Below are positions 47,901-59,879 of a DNA stretch of 64,000 bases, in pieces. A program made the position numbers and the translations under genes. This DNA is from Lenzites betulinus (lineage: Eukaryota; Basidiomycota; Agaricomycetes; Polyporales; Polyporaceae), in the NCBI GenBank assembly GCA_022264855.1, contig JABYQU010000039.1:1-64000 (forward strand). The letters are read 5' to 3'. The notes beneath the pieces were generated by a model, which saw only the letters and a program-made list of their open reading frames with translations, ran no database searches and was not told the DNA's origin. Numbering within the stretch: the stretch's first letter is position 1; each line of letters starts with the position of its first letter.

Positions 47901-50900
47901 GCCCTGCCTTCTTCGCCCTCGGGCGTTCTAACCACGCTATTCCCCAGCACACAGACTTAGCTACAGCTCATGCGGACGAAGCGCGCCCACCGCCTACACG
48001 CGCTCCCACCGACAAGTATGGCCCTCAGAGCTCTTGTTCCGGATACGCGCATACACACACACCACGCTCCCAAACCGTCCGCACCCGCGCCGCCTGCTCG
48101 CTGTCGGACTGTCCCACACGCGCCCGGGGTGCCCCAGGGACGTATGGCCCCGCGCGGAGAAGCGCCGCGCTTCGTGCTTCGAGACGTGCAGGGCCCAGGC
48201 ACCCGGCGGCGGCCACACCGCGCACGCGTCCACGGAAAGTTCAGACTCGCGCATCGTGCATCGTGCATCGCGCATCCTGAACCAGCACTGGCATTGCGCG
48301 GGGCACGGGCGTCTGCACGCGCGCGCGCGCGCGCGCGAGTTTCGACATCAGGTTCCGCTGGGCACCGCGTCTGGGTTTCTCCCAGCGGGACTGGCGCGTC
48401 CGGGCCTCGAGGGCGACGCAGGTGTGTGCGGGGGCGGGCGCGCATGACCTCCGTCCGCGCGGGAGGCTCGCCATGTCCGATTCCGCACTGTGACTATCCA
48501 CCATCCAGCACTCGGCGACCTGACAATGCACGCACGCCCCCGCATGCCCCCGCTCGCCCCGGAGGTGCGCGTCTGTACGTTCTCCCTCCGCGCTGCGGCG
48601 CTGCCTGATCAATCATCATATGCCGCCCTCGACTAACGCATCTCTATCCAGGGGAGGATAACTAGGATTGCCGCGAGTGTGCTACTACGAGCGTCCGCAG
48701 GGCTCGGAGCCTCGTGCGCGCACGATGATGATGCGCGTCCACGTCCAGAAAGCAGATCGCCGATAGAGCAGCCCGATAGCCGAGCGCCTCGGTCCGATCT
48801 CCCTCTCCACCTCCACCTCCCCCTACCTCCTCAGGCTGAGGCTACCCCAGCGCATCCCGCGGCGCCCTGCCATCCTGAGTCTGCAGGCGCACCGCTCCAC
48901 TACGACTAACTTGTTGCGTGTACTGCGCGAGCGCGGCGGCACAGATGACACCGCACCGCGTGAACTCGACATCCGGACACGCGCAGATGCCTCGGGTCGT
49001 ATGCCTGAATTTACCTCGCTCGCGTTCTCTTGACGCTTTCTTTCTTTCTTTCCTCCTGCCCTGCCCTGTCCGGGGCCCAGCACACAAAGCAGTCTCCAGC
49101 AGCACGGGAGATCACAACACGCCCAGATCACGCATCGCATCAACACCCCACAACGTTCAACGTTCAAACACGATACGATACATCCCGCCACGCCGCGCCA
49201 CGATGCAACTCACGCACACATATCTAGTCACTAGTCACTGCTAATCCAATGTCCACCACTCCACCCGCCCAGACACACCGTTCCCAGCCGCCAGCCCCAC
49301 CCCGACCCTGCACGATCCCGCCGCGCGTCCCGAGCCCCGAGGCGGGCGGACGCCTCGCGGCAGCCCCCGATCGCGGGTCAACCTTTTGACTAGCACGAGC
49401 AGGGTTGGCGGGGTTGCTGGTGCCTCGGCGGGCTCCCGCGAGTCGTGTACGCTGTGGGATGGGATCCGTGGTGGTGGTGCGGAGATGCGGGATGGAGGAT
49501 GGTACGGAGTGCGTTTCGTGGTGCACAGGGTGCACGTTGCGCGGGAGGGGCGCACGCGATACGATACGATACGATGTCCACCCCGGCACCCGACGCGTCG
49601 TCCTTCGCGGGACGCGCGCGCGCGTGCACGTCGCGGGAATGTACGTGTACCGTACGTAGAGCCGTACACATTGTCGTTCGTAAACCACACATTCCCGTAC
49701 ACGGAAATCCTACAGTCTTTGACTCGACCCCCACCGGATCCCCGGCCCACCAAACGGCATGCCGAGCCTTAAACTTCCCCGACCCGCCCAACCTTCGCAC
49801 TGCGCTGTGATTCGAAGCGTGCCGCGTGCCTCGCCGCGCCCAGGCGCGAACGGTCACGTAAACCCCCGCTTCGTCTTCGTCTTCGCGTCCGTGCTCTTCG
49901 GCTGGCTCTTCGGGGGGCTCGAGGACGCGCGGGGACGCGAGTGGGGTGCGGATCTGCCTCGAGAGCGCGATCGAGCGCGCGGCTTCGTCGGATCCCCGGT
50001 GCTCCTTTGGGGATCGGCGCACGAGTAGGGGTAGGGTAAGAGTAAGGGTAAGAGCACCTGGACGTGTACGTGGTACGTGGATGTACGCGCGTGCGTCGAC
50101 CGTGTTCCCTGATCAAGCTGGAGCTGGGGATTACTCAATGAGGGTGCCGGGTGGACGCGACGCGTTAATGACTCTGAGAGCGCGTACGTACGTACGCGTG
50201 CGGGGACGCGTCTCCCGCTTCGAGGCGCGTCCGGCTGAACGCGTCGACGTGTGAACAGCCCGCGCTCCAGTGACAAGTACTCCAATCAGTCCGCGTCCTT
50301 ACCCACCCCGAAGCTTAGAGCTCTCCGCGCGGGGTCGGACTCCCTGACACCCCGAACTCAGAATCAGACTCACGACAGGGAGCTTGCCCCGCCTCGTCGC
50401 GCACTCCAAGCACTACGCGCATACAGTCCGGTCCAGTCCAAGGTAAAATTACACCGTACGCGTACGAGATACATCATCATGCGTGAGCGTCAGCAGGCGA
50501 GAGCGAACGAGCGAGCGGGTACATAGCGAGGGGCGGGCGAGAAACGTGGAATCATGAGACGTAAAATCGAGAAACGGGATGGAGGGACCGGTATACGGTA
50601 GGCTATAGCGATCGTGGGCTAAGGCTATAATGGATATGGATATGGATATTTTGTAGCAGTAGTGCGGTGCGCGTGCGATTGCGATTGCGGCGGTGTACAA
50701 TGGCGGTTGCGACGAGTGCGGCAGTGGGCGGCTCCATGTAGGCGCGAGGCGGAACGCGAAAAGAAGAGGAAGGAGGAAGAAGACGGTGGCCAGGGAGGAC
50801 GACGAATACCCAGACAGACTGTAGAGTATGTGTATGTGCCGGAGAGCCAGAGACAGACACGGACGGACGGGGATATCGGTATCGGGCGCGACGCGGCGGC

Positions 50901-51434
50901 GGCGGCGGTATCGGGCGAGGGCGGGCGGAGGCTGTAGCGGTACATACATTCATACATACAAGTGCGTGCGGCGGGGAGCGAGCGTGGCATGGCGTGATCG
51001 ATGGGCGAGGCGGGTCCGGGGGAGCGGCGGGGGCGAATCGAATCGAGGATCGCATCGATGGCGATGGCGCGCGCGCGTACGCGTGCGGTCGGCGGGGTAT
51101 GCGAGCGGGGCGTGGCAGGCGGTTTTGGGTGTCCGAGGGCGTACGAGTACAACAGCTGCGATGTGGGTGGGTGTGCAGGGAGGCGCGAGGGGGGAGGGAG
51201 AAGGGGGACGCGGTCGGGCGCGCGGGCAGGAGGCGCATTGAGTCGAGGCGAGAAGGGAGACGAGGCGAGTGGGGCCGGGCAGGACGTTCCGCCGGCGCTC
51301 CACGGCGACGCGTCCCGACCCACGCCCGGCGCCCTCGCCCCCTCCGCCTCGCCCGGAGCGAACAGCTCGTCACCCCACCGACGCGTCTAGGCATGCGCGT
51401 ACGCACGCGTGCAAGCGAGGCGAAGAGCTCGGGG
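44950..51434. other. 6.5-kb gene-poor GC-rich interval
   Basis: No exon chain with domain motifs was found on either strand. Local simple repeats include (GC)n near 48322-48338, CTTT near 49036-49050, GATAC near 49556-49573 and GGATAT near 50634-50650. Many mutually overlapping frames are Arg/Pro/Ser-rich and appear composition-driven. Regulatory RNA or an unrecognised fast-evolving gene cannot be excluded. Confidence 0.45.
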
Positions 51435-52071
51435 TCAAATGGGGGTGGTGTTGGCGCGGCGGACGTTGGGGCGCTGTGCGGCGAGGTGCCACTGGCGCTC
51501 CCAGTCCTGGAGGCAGCGGACGAAGCCCGAGTTGGGCTTGATGCAGGCGCGTTTGCGGCGGACGAGGTCGAACGCGGAGTCGTAGGTCATGTTGTGCGTG
51601 TAGATCAGGTACGCGATCACCACCGCCGCCGAGCGCGACACGCCCTGCGCTCGCTGTGTCAGTCGCGCGAACAGCACACACTAACACGACGCGGGAGGGA
51701 GAGGGACGCACCTGCTGGCAGTGGACGAGCACGTTGACGCCGCGGCGGAGGCGGTCGTCGATCCAGCGCACGGTGCTCTCGAGGTGCGGGCGCAGGTCGG
51801 CCGAGGAGCTGTCGAGGATGTCGAGGCGGTAGCACTCGAGCTTGTTGCCCTGCGCCGCGTGCGCCTCGACGGACGGCAGCCACGGCGCGTCGAGCACCTG
51901 CACGAGCGCGGAGATGTGGTGCGCCGCGAGCAGCGCCGGGTCGAGGATCGCGGAGAACGAGCCGAGGTAGAGCGCGCCGGTCTTGTGCTGCGGCGAGGGC
52001 GGCAGGATCTGGTGCATGGGCGTGCACATCGCCTGCATCACCTCTGGCGGCAGGTTGTCGAAGCGGATCAT
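51435..52071 (-). CDS. Dual-specificity protein phosphatase
   Basis: Two exons (51712-52071 and 51435-51644) flank a 67-bp intron placed inside the active site: VHCQQ then GVSRSA. The HCx5R(S/T) loop HCQQGVSRSA keeps the nucleophilic Cys and the Arg. Before it, LYLGSFSAILD and ECYRLDILDSSSADL match the DUSP fold, with a likely general-acid Asp in LDILD. After it come YLIYTHNMTYDSAFDLVRRKR and CIKPNSGFVRCLQDWE, the normal C-terminal helices. At about 190 residues it is a bare catalytic domain of the atypical DUSP type, with no MAPK-binding domain. It probably removes phosphate from Tyr/Thr of a kinase or from RNA or lipid; substrate unknown. Confidence 0.92.
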
Positions 52072-54442
52072 CGTCGGTCGGCGGTGGCGGGGGCGGGGGG
52101 CGGCGTGTATGGGCAGGGCGGGGTGTGCAGGGGACGGCGAGGGTCTCGAGCGAGGAGGAGGACGATTTATAGCGCGGAGGAGGAGAGGGAGGAGAATGAA
52201 GGCACGTGCAGGTGCCTAGCCGGCTCCGCCAAGGCTTTCTATCTTTGGCCGGACGAGACTGGGCCCGTGCCTGTCCAGATCAGATCGCCCCCGCCCGCTC
52301 GCTCGGTGCGCGTCCTCCCACCTCCGCCCGAACAAACAGGATGGTGCGCGGACGGAGAGCGTCATGTCAGGAACTCCCATTCAGCCGCCGGCACAACACA
52401 ATTCGCACCCCTCGTCCTCCTTCCTCTGCCCGCTCTCTATCCAGCCCTCTTCGCCTCCCACCACCGCCAACGGCCCGCGCTCTCCAGCGAGGCCCAGTCT
52501 TGCGCCGCGGCGCACTAGCTTACTCCCCCGCGCATCTGTGCCACTCCTCGTAGACAGCGACGGCTCGTCCATCGTGCGTACATATGCACAAACCCGTCGA
52601 TATTGGAGGACACACCCCGATCGCGACACAATCTATCGGGGCCTCGAGGTAAGTACAGGCCCGCACCGTTCGGCCATGCATCGAATTGCTCTATCGTTGT
52701 GCCCTCCTTCCCTCTCCCCTCCCCTCCCCTCCCCTCCCCTCCCCTCCCCTCCCCTCCCCGATCTACATCCTCAACCCAATACACATCCCAACTCCCCGTC
52801 CGAACCAACCACCACCCACTCCAGCGTCGTGGCGCCCCCCTCCCCGTCGATCACCCAACCCAACCCTCCCCTACACACATGCGACTCTCGCCCCGATCAC
52901 CAACCACCGACCGCCCGCGGCCAGAGCGCGAACTGCATCCGCCGCCGCCGCCGGCGTTTCACGCCCCTTCCGGCACGCCACGCCACGCCACTTGTGTATC
53001 GCTGTGTATCCTGCATATGCAGTAAGTGATCATTATGTTGCGCGCGCGACGCCGACGCCGCGCACCGCCCCGAGCCCCATGTACTGAGTCGTCGCCGAGC
53101 TCCCCGGTGCGCGTTCGATCGACGCTTCATACGACGGTGAGCACCACAAGTACTGTGACTTAGGTGTCGTGCGACGTCTCCGACTCAGTCCGCCGCCGAG
53201 CTCCGAGTTCCGTGCCCGAGGTCCGTGCTCCGAGGTGTGAGATCCGAGGTGTGGTCCGGGGGGTTGACGTTATGCGGTAACGTACACGCACTGCAATATA
53301 TTACAGTACTGGTGCATCGCGGCTTCGATTCGTCCCCTCCACGCTCCTCCACGCCTGTGCCCTCGACGCTCGACGCCCGGTCGTGTGCACCCACAACGAG
53401 CGCACATGGAGAACTCGCATGCGACGCCACCGTCACCCACATCTACCACTAGTCCCAATGCCAGTAACAATCGCCCACGGTCGGACGCCTAGGCCTCTGT
53501 GCCTGCCCGGGCCCGGCGTCCCGTACCGCGCTCAATAGTTGCGTCTGGCCCTCCTCGATCGCGCTACTGGTATGCGTTGAACATGCGCGTAACGAGGTCT
53601 GAAGATCTGATTCTGACGCGGTGCAGTGCACGGCGATCGTATGTTAAGCTTACACTGTTACAGTTCTGAGTTCAAGCTTGCCATGGCAATACCAATTCTT
53701 TGTGTCCCCCGCGCGTGAGCGCCCGGCGTTCTATACGTCTCCTCATATATACGTTTCACACTGTGCATGGGGTGGTCGTGACGGACCTCTGAAACGGCAT
53801 ATTACAGTAATTGGCGGCAGCTTCAGCGTGCGCTCAGATCCTCTAGCGTCGGGAAGTATTCGAATGGTAGTTTAGTAAATCCCGAAAACATCGGAGGTCC
53901 CTTCATATAAGGTTAAGGTCATCTAGATCTTCGCCTCAAAGTCCATTGTCCTCCTTGTCCAGACTCCATATTCTTGCGGCTACTTCACTGACTACACCAG
54001 CCATCTCATCAGCCCACTAGAAAACTACGACCTTTGTATGACGCGGGAGAGAAGCGCCGGCTGCAAGTACTGATACTTATCTCACAGAATAAACGTCCAG
54101 ACCTCCAAAGGCTGCCTGGTGATCTTTCACTCAAGCCTTGTTCTCCGAAATGTAGCTCAGTATGACCAGTCTACCGTTCTCGCTGACCTACTTGACGTCT
54201 TCAAGAGCGCCGGCTTAAGCTACAGCCAACCCAAGAGCGGCGTATGTCACCGCACAGCGGCACAGGTGAAGTATTATCATGTTGTCCATACCCACGGGGT
54301 GCACCGCATGCGCACGAAGCGATCCCAATACAAATATCACGTCTTCCGACCATTCTCCCTGTCCATGCCACTATACATGAACTTGAACAGCGCCTTACCG
54401 TAGCACGTCCCCTCCCAACCACCCCCCGCACCCGCACCCACC
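52072..54442. other. Intergenic interval with a microsatellite
   Basis: It contains the CCCCT repeat at 52716-52755 and no supported gene. Frames such as 52364-53029 are Pro/Ser/Thr-rich products of the pyrimidine tract. Confidence 0.45.
52716..52755. repeat. (CCCCT)8 microsatellite
   Basis: Eight perfect CCCCT units are followed by CCCCG. The complementary strand is G-rich (AGGGG repeats) and could form a G-quadruplex. Confidence 0.95.
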
Positions 54443-56803
54443 ATGAGCTCCCCAAACTCCTGGCTCCAAATCCTGCTCGAGCGCACCGGCTACCGCGCCC
54501 CCCTCCCCCCGCGCCCCGCCTCCCTGTGCCAGTCCTGCTGGGAAGGCCCCTTCGCGCAGCACCTCGCGCTCCTCGCGCCGCCGCTCGCGCGCAACTGGAC
54601 GGGCGTGGGCGAGGGGTGGGCCGTCGAGACCGCCGGGCGGTACGCGTACACGACCACGTGGGCGAAACTCGCGGCGCGCGCGCGCGCGGGGTGTGCGTGG
54701 TGCAAATTGCTGCTCGAGCTGCGCGGAGGTGGGGGTGAGGGCGGAGATGGGGATGGGGAGCGCGTGCAGGTGACTTTGGGGCGGAATACGGGTGTGGAGG
54801 AGGGGTCGACCCCGGCGAATACGCAGGACTTTGTGATCTTTTTGGATAATGAGTGGTCGCTCTCGGGACACGCGTACGCAGCGGCGGGTAAGTGCTCTTC
54901 GTACATGATGTTACTATGATTTGTTCCTACATTGATGCCGCCTCCTGCAGATAACCCGGCTGCACCCTACTTCGTAGCACGGCCCACACTCCTGGACGTC
55001 GGCTCCGCACACGCACTAAACCTCGCCAAAACATGTCTCGCCGACTGCGTGCACGCCCACCCGCGCTGCATCTCCCTCGCCTCCAGCGGCACCGACCCCA
55101 CCACCACCACGCGCCTCCCCACGCGCCTCATCGACTGCACCGACCCCGCACACCCCCTTCTCTCCCCCACAGCCGGCCAACACGGGCAATACGCCGCCCT
55201 CAGCTACGTCTGGGGCGAGCCGCAGCCACACAGCACCACCACCCTCAACATCGCCGCCTACACGCGCGAAATCGACGCGGCCTCCCTGCCGCGCACGATC
55301 CGCGACGCGATCCGCGTGACTCACGCGCTCGGGCTGCGCTTCCTGTGGGCGGACACGCTGTGCATCGTGCAGGACTCGGACGCGGACAAGCTGCGCGAGC
55401 TGGCGCGGATGCACGAGATATACCGCTATGCGCATGTAACGGTCGTCGCGGCGAGCGCGCGGAGGGTGGGCGAGGGGTTCTTGGAGATGAGGCGGGCGAG
55501 CCCGGCGGTGACGGAGGACGGCGCGGTCCTCCCCGAGCTCTCGTTCCCCTTCCCCGTCTCTCCCCCCAAGTCCAAGTCCCAGAGAGGAGGTAAACGTCGC
55601 GCGCCGCCGCAGGTCGGCGAGGTGCACATCTCCCCCACGCACATGTCCAGCATCGGGTACAGCCGCCTCCCGCGCTTCAGCCTCGCCGCCGAGCCCGTCA
55701 GCGCGCGCGCCTGGTGCATGCAAGAGCTCCTCATGTCCCCGCGCGTCCTCCTCTTCGCCAGCCACACCCTCCTCTTCCGCTGCCTCTCCGCCACCCGCCA
55801 CGTCGGGTCCGCCCTCCGCCCCGTCTCGCGCCTCCTCCCCGAGACGCACGCGCTCCCCGACGCGCTCTTCCTTTCCCCCCCGCCCGCGCTCGCGCCGCCC
55901 GCGCCCGACCCCTGGGCGCCCGACGCGCCGAATAGTCAGGAGTGGGAGCGGCTGCACGGGCGCTGGGCGCCGCTCGTGCGCGACTACACGCGCCGCACGG
56001 TCGGCTTCCCGCGCGACAAGCTTGTCGCGTGCGGCGCGCTCGCGGGCGCGTTCGCGCGCGTCCTGCGCACGGAGTACCTCGCGGGCCTCTGGCGCGCGAC
56101 GCTCCTCATGGACCTCCTCTGGCAGCGCGCGCGCCCCACGTGGATCGACGGCGGCGGCGGCAGAGGCAGGGGGGCCCGGGGGTGTCTGCCGCGTCCGGGG
56201 GGCGGGTATAGGGCGCCGTCGTGGTCGTGGGCCGCGGTGGACGGCGCGGTGGACCCGAACCAGTCGACGGTGGAGAGTCTGCTTGCGGAGGTGCTGGGGT
56301 GCGAGGTGGTGCTCCGGGATGAGAAGCTGTTGTTTGGGGAGGTGACGGGGGGGTTTTTGGTGCTGCGCGCGGGGCTGATTCCGTGTGTGCGTGGGCCGCC
56401 TGTTGATGAGGATGAGAATGAGGACGAGGGTGATGAGGAGGACGAGGGTGAGGACAAGGATGAGGATGAGGACAGTGCGCCAAGTGGGCACTATCGCCTG
56501 CACCTGCAGCCGACCGAGGACGCACTCCAGCGCGACGCAGACAGCGCAACCAAGAACGCGGGCGAGATCAGCTTCGACTGCGCGGACGACCTCGACGTCG
56601 CGCGGATGTGGGCCGTCCCGATCCGGCTCGACGACGAGTACATCGACGGGCTCGTCGTCGCTGGCGTGCCGGACCGGCTCGCGTCGCGCAGCTGGATGAT
56701 GGTGTATCGCCGGGTGGGGTACTTCCGGATATACGACGAGAAGCTGCATAATGCGGGGTGGGAGCTCGCGAAGATGCCGCTGGTGGAGTTTGAGATTGTG
56801 TAG
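54443..56803 (+). CDS. HET-domain protein 2
   Basis: Two exons (54443-54887 and 54951-56803) encode about 765 residues. The start is MSSPNSWLQILLERTG. Two CxxC pairs (CQSCWEGPF and GCAWCKLLL) precede the HET domain: YAALSYVWGEP, IRDAIRVTHALGLRFLWAD, TLCIVQDSD, HVTVVAASA. The C-terminal region has ARAWCMQELLMSPRVLLF, APSWSWAAVDG and YRRVGYFRIYDEK. An acidic run rich in Glu/Asp (about 56405-56475) interrupts the last third and is absent from the other two HET genes. The frame is intact. The gene is convergent with HET gene 3, its stop 119 bp from that gene's stop. HET proteins are linked to allorecognition cell death; that role here is inference. Confidence 0.92.
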
Positions 56804-56922
56804 GTGGTTTTGAGCAGGAGTGTGTTGTGCGTACATGTTCAACACTATCTCAAATGGGATGTTACATCATGGAGGTTGTTAGTCTCTACAGAGGCTCGCA
56901 TGAGTAGTACAGACAGCTGCGC

Positions 56923-59204
56923 CTACACAAGCTCAATGTCCTCCGTGGGCAAGTCCTTAGTATCCCAGCCAAGCTCGTCCAGCACACTGTCCTCGATCTC
57001 GAAGTATCCCACCCGTCTGTACGTCTTCCCCGTCTCCCCATCCGAAGCCCGGACGACGACGAGCCCGACAACAGCCGGATAGTTGTCCAGCTTGTCGAAA
57101 TGGCGCGAGACGATGACCCCCCACAGCTTCGAGCCCGCCTCAAAGCCCGCCTCGTCCCTCCAATCCGGACGCACAGTCGCGTACAGCTTCTTCCCCACCT
57201 TCACCGCGTCGTCCTCGCCCTCCTCGCCCTCCGCCTTCCACCGCCGCGCCTGCCTTGCATACTGGAAATGCAAATTCCGATCCCTGTCCTGCCAGCCCCC
57301 CCTGCGCAGCACGCACCGCACCACCGCCGCCCTCAAGACAAGCGACCCGCCCGAGACCTGCCCAAACGGCAGCTCCTCATCCTTAAGCCGCACCACACAC
57401 CTCACAACCTCGCACAGCGGCTCCTGCCCCACCCCCGGGAGGCGCATCGTCACCTCGCCCGCGACCGCCGCCCAGGACCACGACGGCGCACGCCACCCCA
57501 CCCTCTCGCGCGCCGCGCGCGCCGCCTCCCCGTCCGCCTCCCACGACGCCTCCCACAGGAGGTCGTTCACGAGCGAGTCGCGCCAGAGGCCCGCGACGTA
57601 CTCCGCGCGGAGCACGCGCGCGAACGCCGCCGCGAGCGCGCCGCACGCGGGGAGGCGGTCCGCGGCGTACGAGAGCGCGCAGCGCGTGTAGTCGCGCACG
57701 ACGCGCAGCCACGCGTCGTACACCGCCATGCGCGCGGAGGAGCCGTGCCAGCCGAGCGGCGGCGGCGCGGGGAGGAAGAGCGCGTCGGGCAGGCGGCGCT
57801 CGCCGCGCACGAGGGGCGTCGGGGGTGGGGCGTGGTAGAAGGAGCGCCCGACGTTGTGCGTCGCGGTGTGGCAGCGGAACTGGAGGGTTTGAGAGGTGAA
57901 GAGGAGCGCGCGCGGGGACATGAGGTATTCCTGCAGACACCAGGCGCGCGTGCTGATCGGCTCCATGGAATGGTTGTACGCCTCGACTTCTCCGGCGAGG
58001 CTGGAGGCGCGAGGCACGACGTGGACGGTGCCGACGCGGGGCGCTGCCGCGCTGCTCGGTGCGTTACCGGTGGGTGTATCTGGAGGGTACGAGGGACAGA
58101 TGAACGGGAGCGCGAGCTCGGTTACGACCTTCGTGTCCCCCAAGCCATCGGTGTGCAGGACGGCTGGCGCACGGTCTTGGAGGAACCCCTCGCTGACCTT
58201 CGTGGCGCTGGCCGCGATGATGGTCAAAAAGGCCTCGTGGTATATGCGGTGCATGACCGCGAGCTCGTGCCGCTTGTCCTCGTCCGAGTCTTGGATGATG
58301 CACAGCGTGTCGAGCCAGAGATACTGGAAGCCGAGCGCATGCGTGACGCGGATAGCATCGCGGATCGTTTGTGGGAGCTGGGAGGTCTCGAGCCCTTCCG
58401 TTTCGTACGCAGACATGTTGAGGGTGGTGGTCTTGTGCGGCTGGTCTTCGCCCCAGACGTAGCTGAGCGCGATATATATCCCGCGCTGGCCGGCGGTCGA
58501 GACCAGACGCGGGCGCGCGGGGTTGGTACAATCGACGAGACGAGTAGGGAGAACACCGCCTGCGTCGGTCGGGGCCAACAGCGCCGCACAACGATCGTGT
58601 TCGTGGATGCACTCGTCGAGGGAGGCTCGAGCAAGGGCCAGCGCACGATCCGACCCGACATCCAAGATGGGATTCCGCGCGACAATGTATTTCGCTGCGG
58701 GATCCTCTGCGTGGTAAGTTTTGTCTTTCAGCTCCTCGAGCACTGCACAACGACGTATTTGCGCGCACCTTCCGTTGTGTACAGATACGCATCGATGACG
58801 GTCGTAACCGGACCGCCGTCTGCGGCCACCCACAGCATATCGGTATCGGCAGGAGTGAACGTTACTGGGTTCGGACCATCAAGCTCCTGGATCCCAACGG
58901 TGACCTTCAGTTTGTTGCTCCACGGGGTGTACAGATGTGTGAGCAGAAACTGGCACCACACACAGCCCGCCGCTGCGCGGGCCTTGGTTGAAGACCAGGT
59001 GGTGGCATAGCGATAGCCTCCGTCGGTGATATGCTTCGACTCGTCCTTCTTGTTCCGTGGTTCGATACCCACTATTGTCTCGTGGAAGAGCCCGAGGTTC
59101 ATCGCAAACGGGCCTCCCCAGCACGGCTGACAAATGTAAGCGGGCCTCGGAGGCAGGGGAGGTCCGTCAGCCCGGGAAGGTGCTCGAGAGGGTGCAGAGC
59201 CCAT
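56923..59204 (-). CDS. HET-domain protein 3
   Basis: Two exons (58769-59204 and 56923-58706) with a 61-bp intron at the same place and phase as in HET genes 1 and 2. The protein is about 740 residues. CQPCWGGPF and GCVWCQFL form the CxxC pairs. The HET motifs are IALSYVWGEDQP, IRDAIRVTHALGFQYLWLD, TLCIIQDSDEDK and FLTIIAASATK. The C-terminal part keeps TRAWCLQEYLMSPRALLF, APSWSWAAVAGE and RRVGYFEIED. The frame is open throughout. Shared intron phase and colinear motifs mark the three genes as recent paralogs; copies 2 and 3 form an inverted (tail-to-tail) pair. Confidence 0.92.
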
Positions 59205-59879
59205 TTCGTATCAGGTATGGAGATCAGCAGAAGCTCCTGAGCCTTGGAGAGACACAGAGAAGGAGGGGGCATTGACAAACTCGATATATGGGAGTCCGTC
59301 TTCGACCATGCTGGAGGTGCGTGGTAGGAGAACGAAGGCTGCGCGGGCTGCGGCATCCACCTGCCGTGCTTCCAAAATGTGTCTTATGACACGGACTTAC
59401 TATCACGTACATACGCAGTAGTAGAGTCGTCGCCAGGCTATAAAATTCTGTTCCGTGAGCACTGAGTGCTCTGGCGAACTTCCCCGGAGCAACTTGGCGA
59501 GATAGCCTAAAGATTAAAAGTTTTGCTTTGTAGGACAAACCTCCTAACGATTCCACAGGTATACAGATTCTGCGAGCAGGGAGGCTACGCAGGTCAGATT
59601 CCACAGTCATGCATGATGGTGAGTGGAGAAGGAACGAGCAAGAGAGACCGGCGGGATCGCTGAGCGTTAAGCGTTAAGCGCCCTTTCAAACGTGTAGCGC
59701 TTCATGTTCAACGTTCAACGCTAAACGTTACGCGAAGACTCGCAGTGAGGCTGTTCATACAAGTTGTTACATCTAGTAATACTGATAGTACAAGGGAGAC
59801 GCAAACGCATTCCCCACCCAAAAAGCCGTCCGTACACTCACCGAATCTGACGCCAACTCACCCATAAAAACGAACATCC
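59205..59879. other. Intergenic between HET3 and the CYP63-like gene
   Basis: Near 59663-59738, short repeats of GCGTTAA and of AACGTTC lie in opposite sense, a weak interrupted inverted repeat. No gene is seen. Confidence 0.5.

Noticed and set aside
50027..50056. GGGTAAGAGTAAGGGTAAG run resembling an interstitial telomere
   Set aside because: Units are irregular and do not match TTAGGG in either sense.
55016..56845. 609-codon minus-strand frame opposite HET gene 2
   Set aside because: Rich in Arg/His/Pro/Ala with no domain; the opposite strand carries a motif-perfect HET gene. GC-rich shadow.
57100..59010. 636-codon plus-strand frame opposite HET gene 3
   Set aside because: Same reasoning: composition-driven antisense frame over a clear HET gene.
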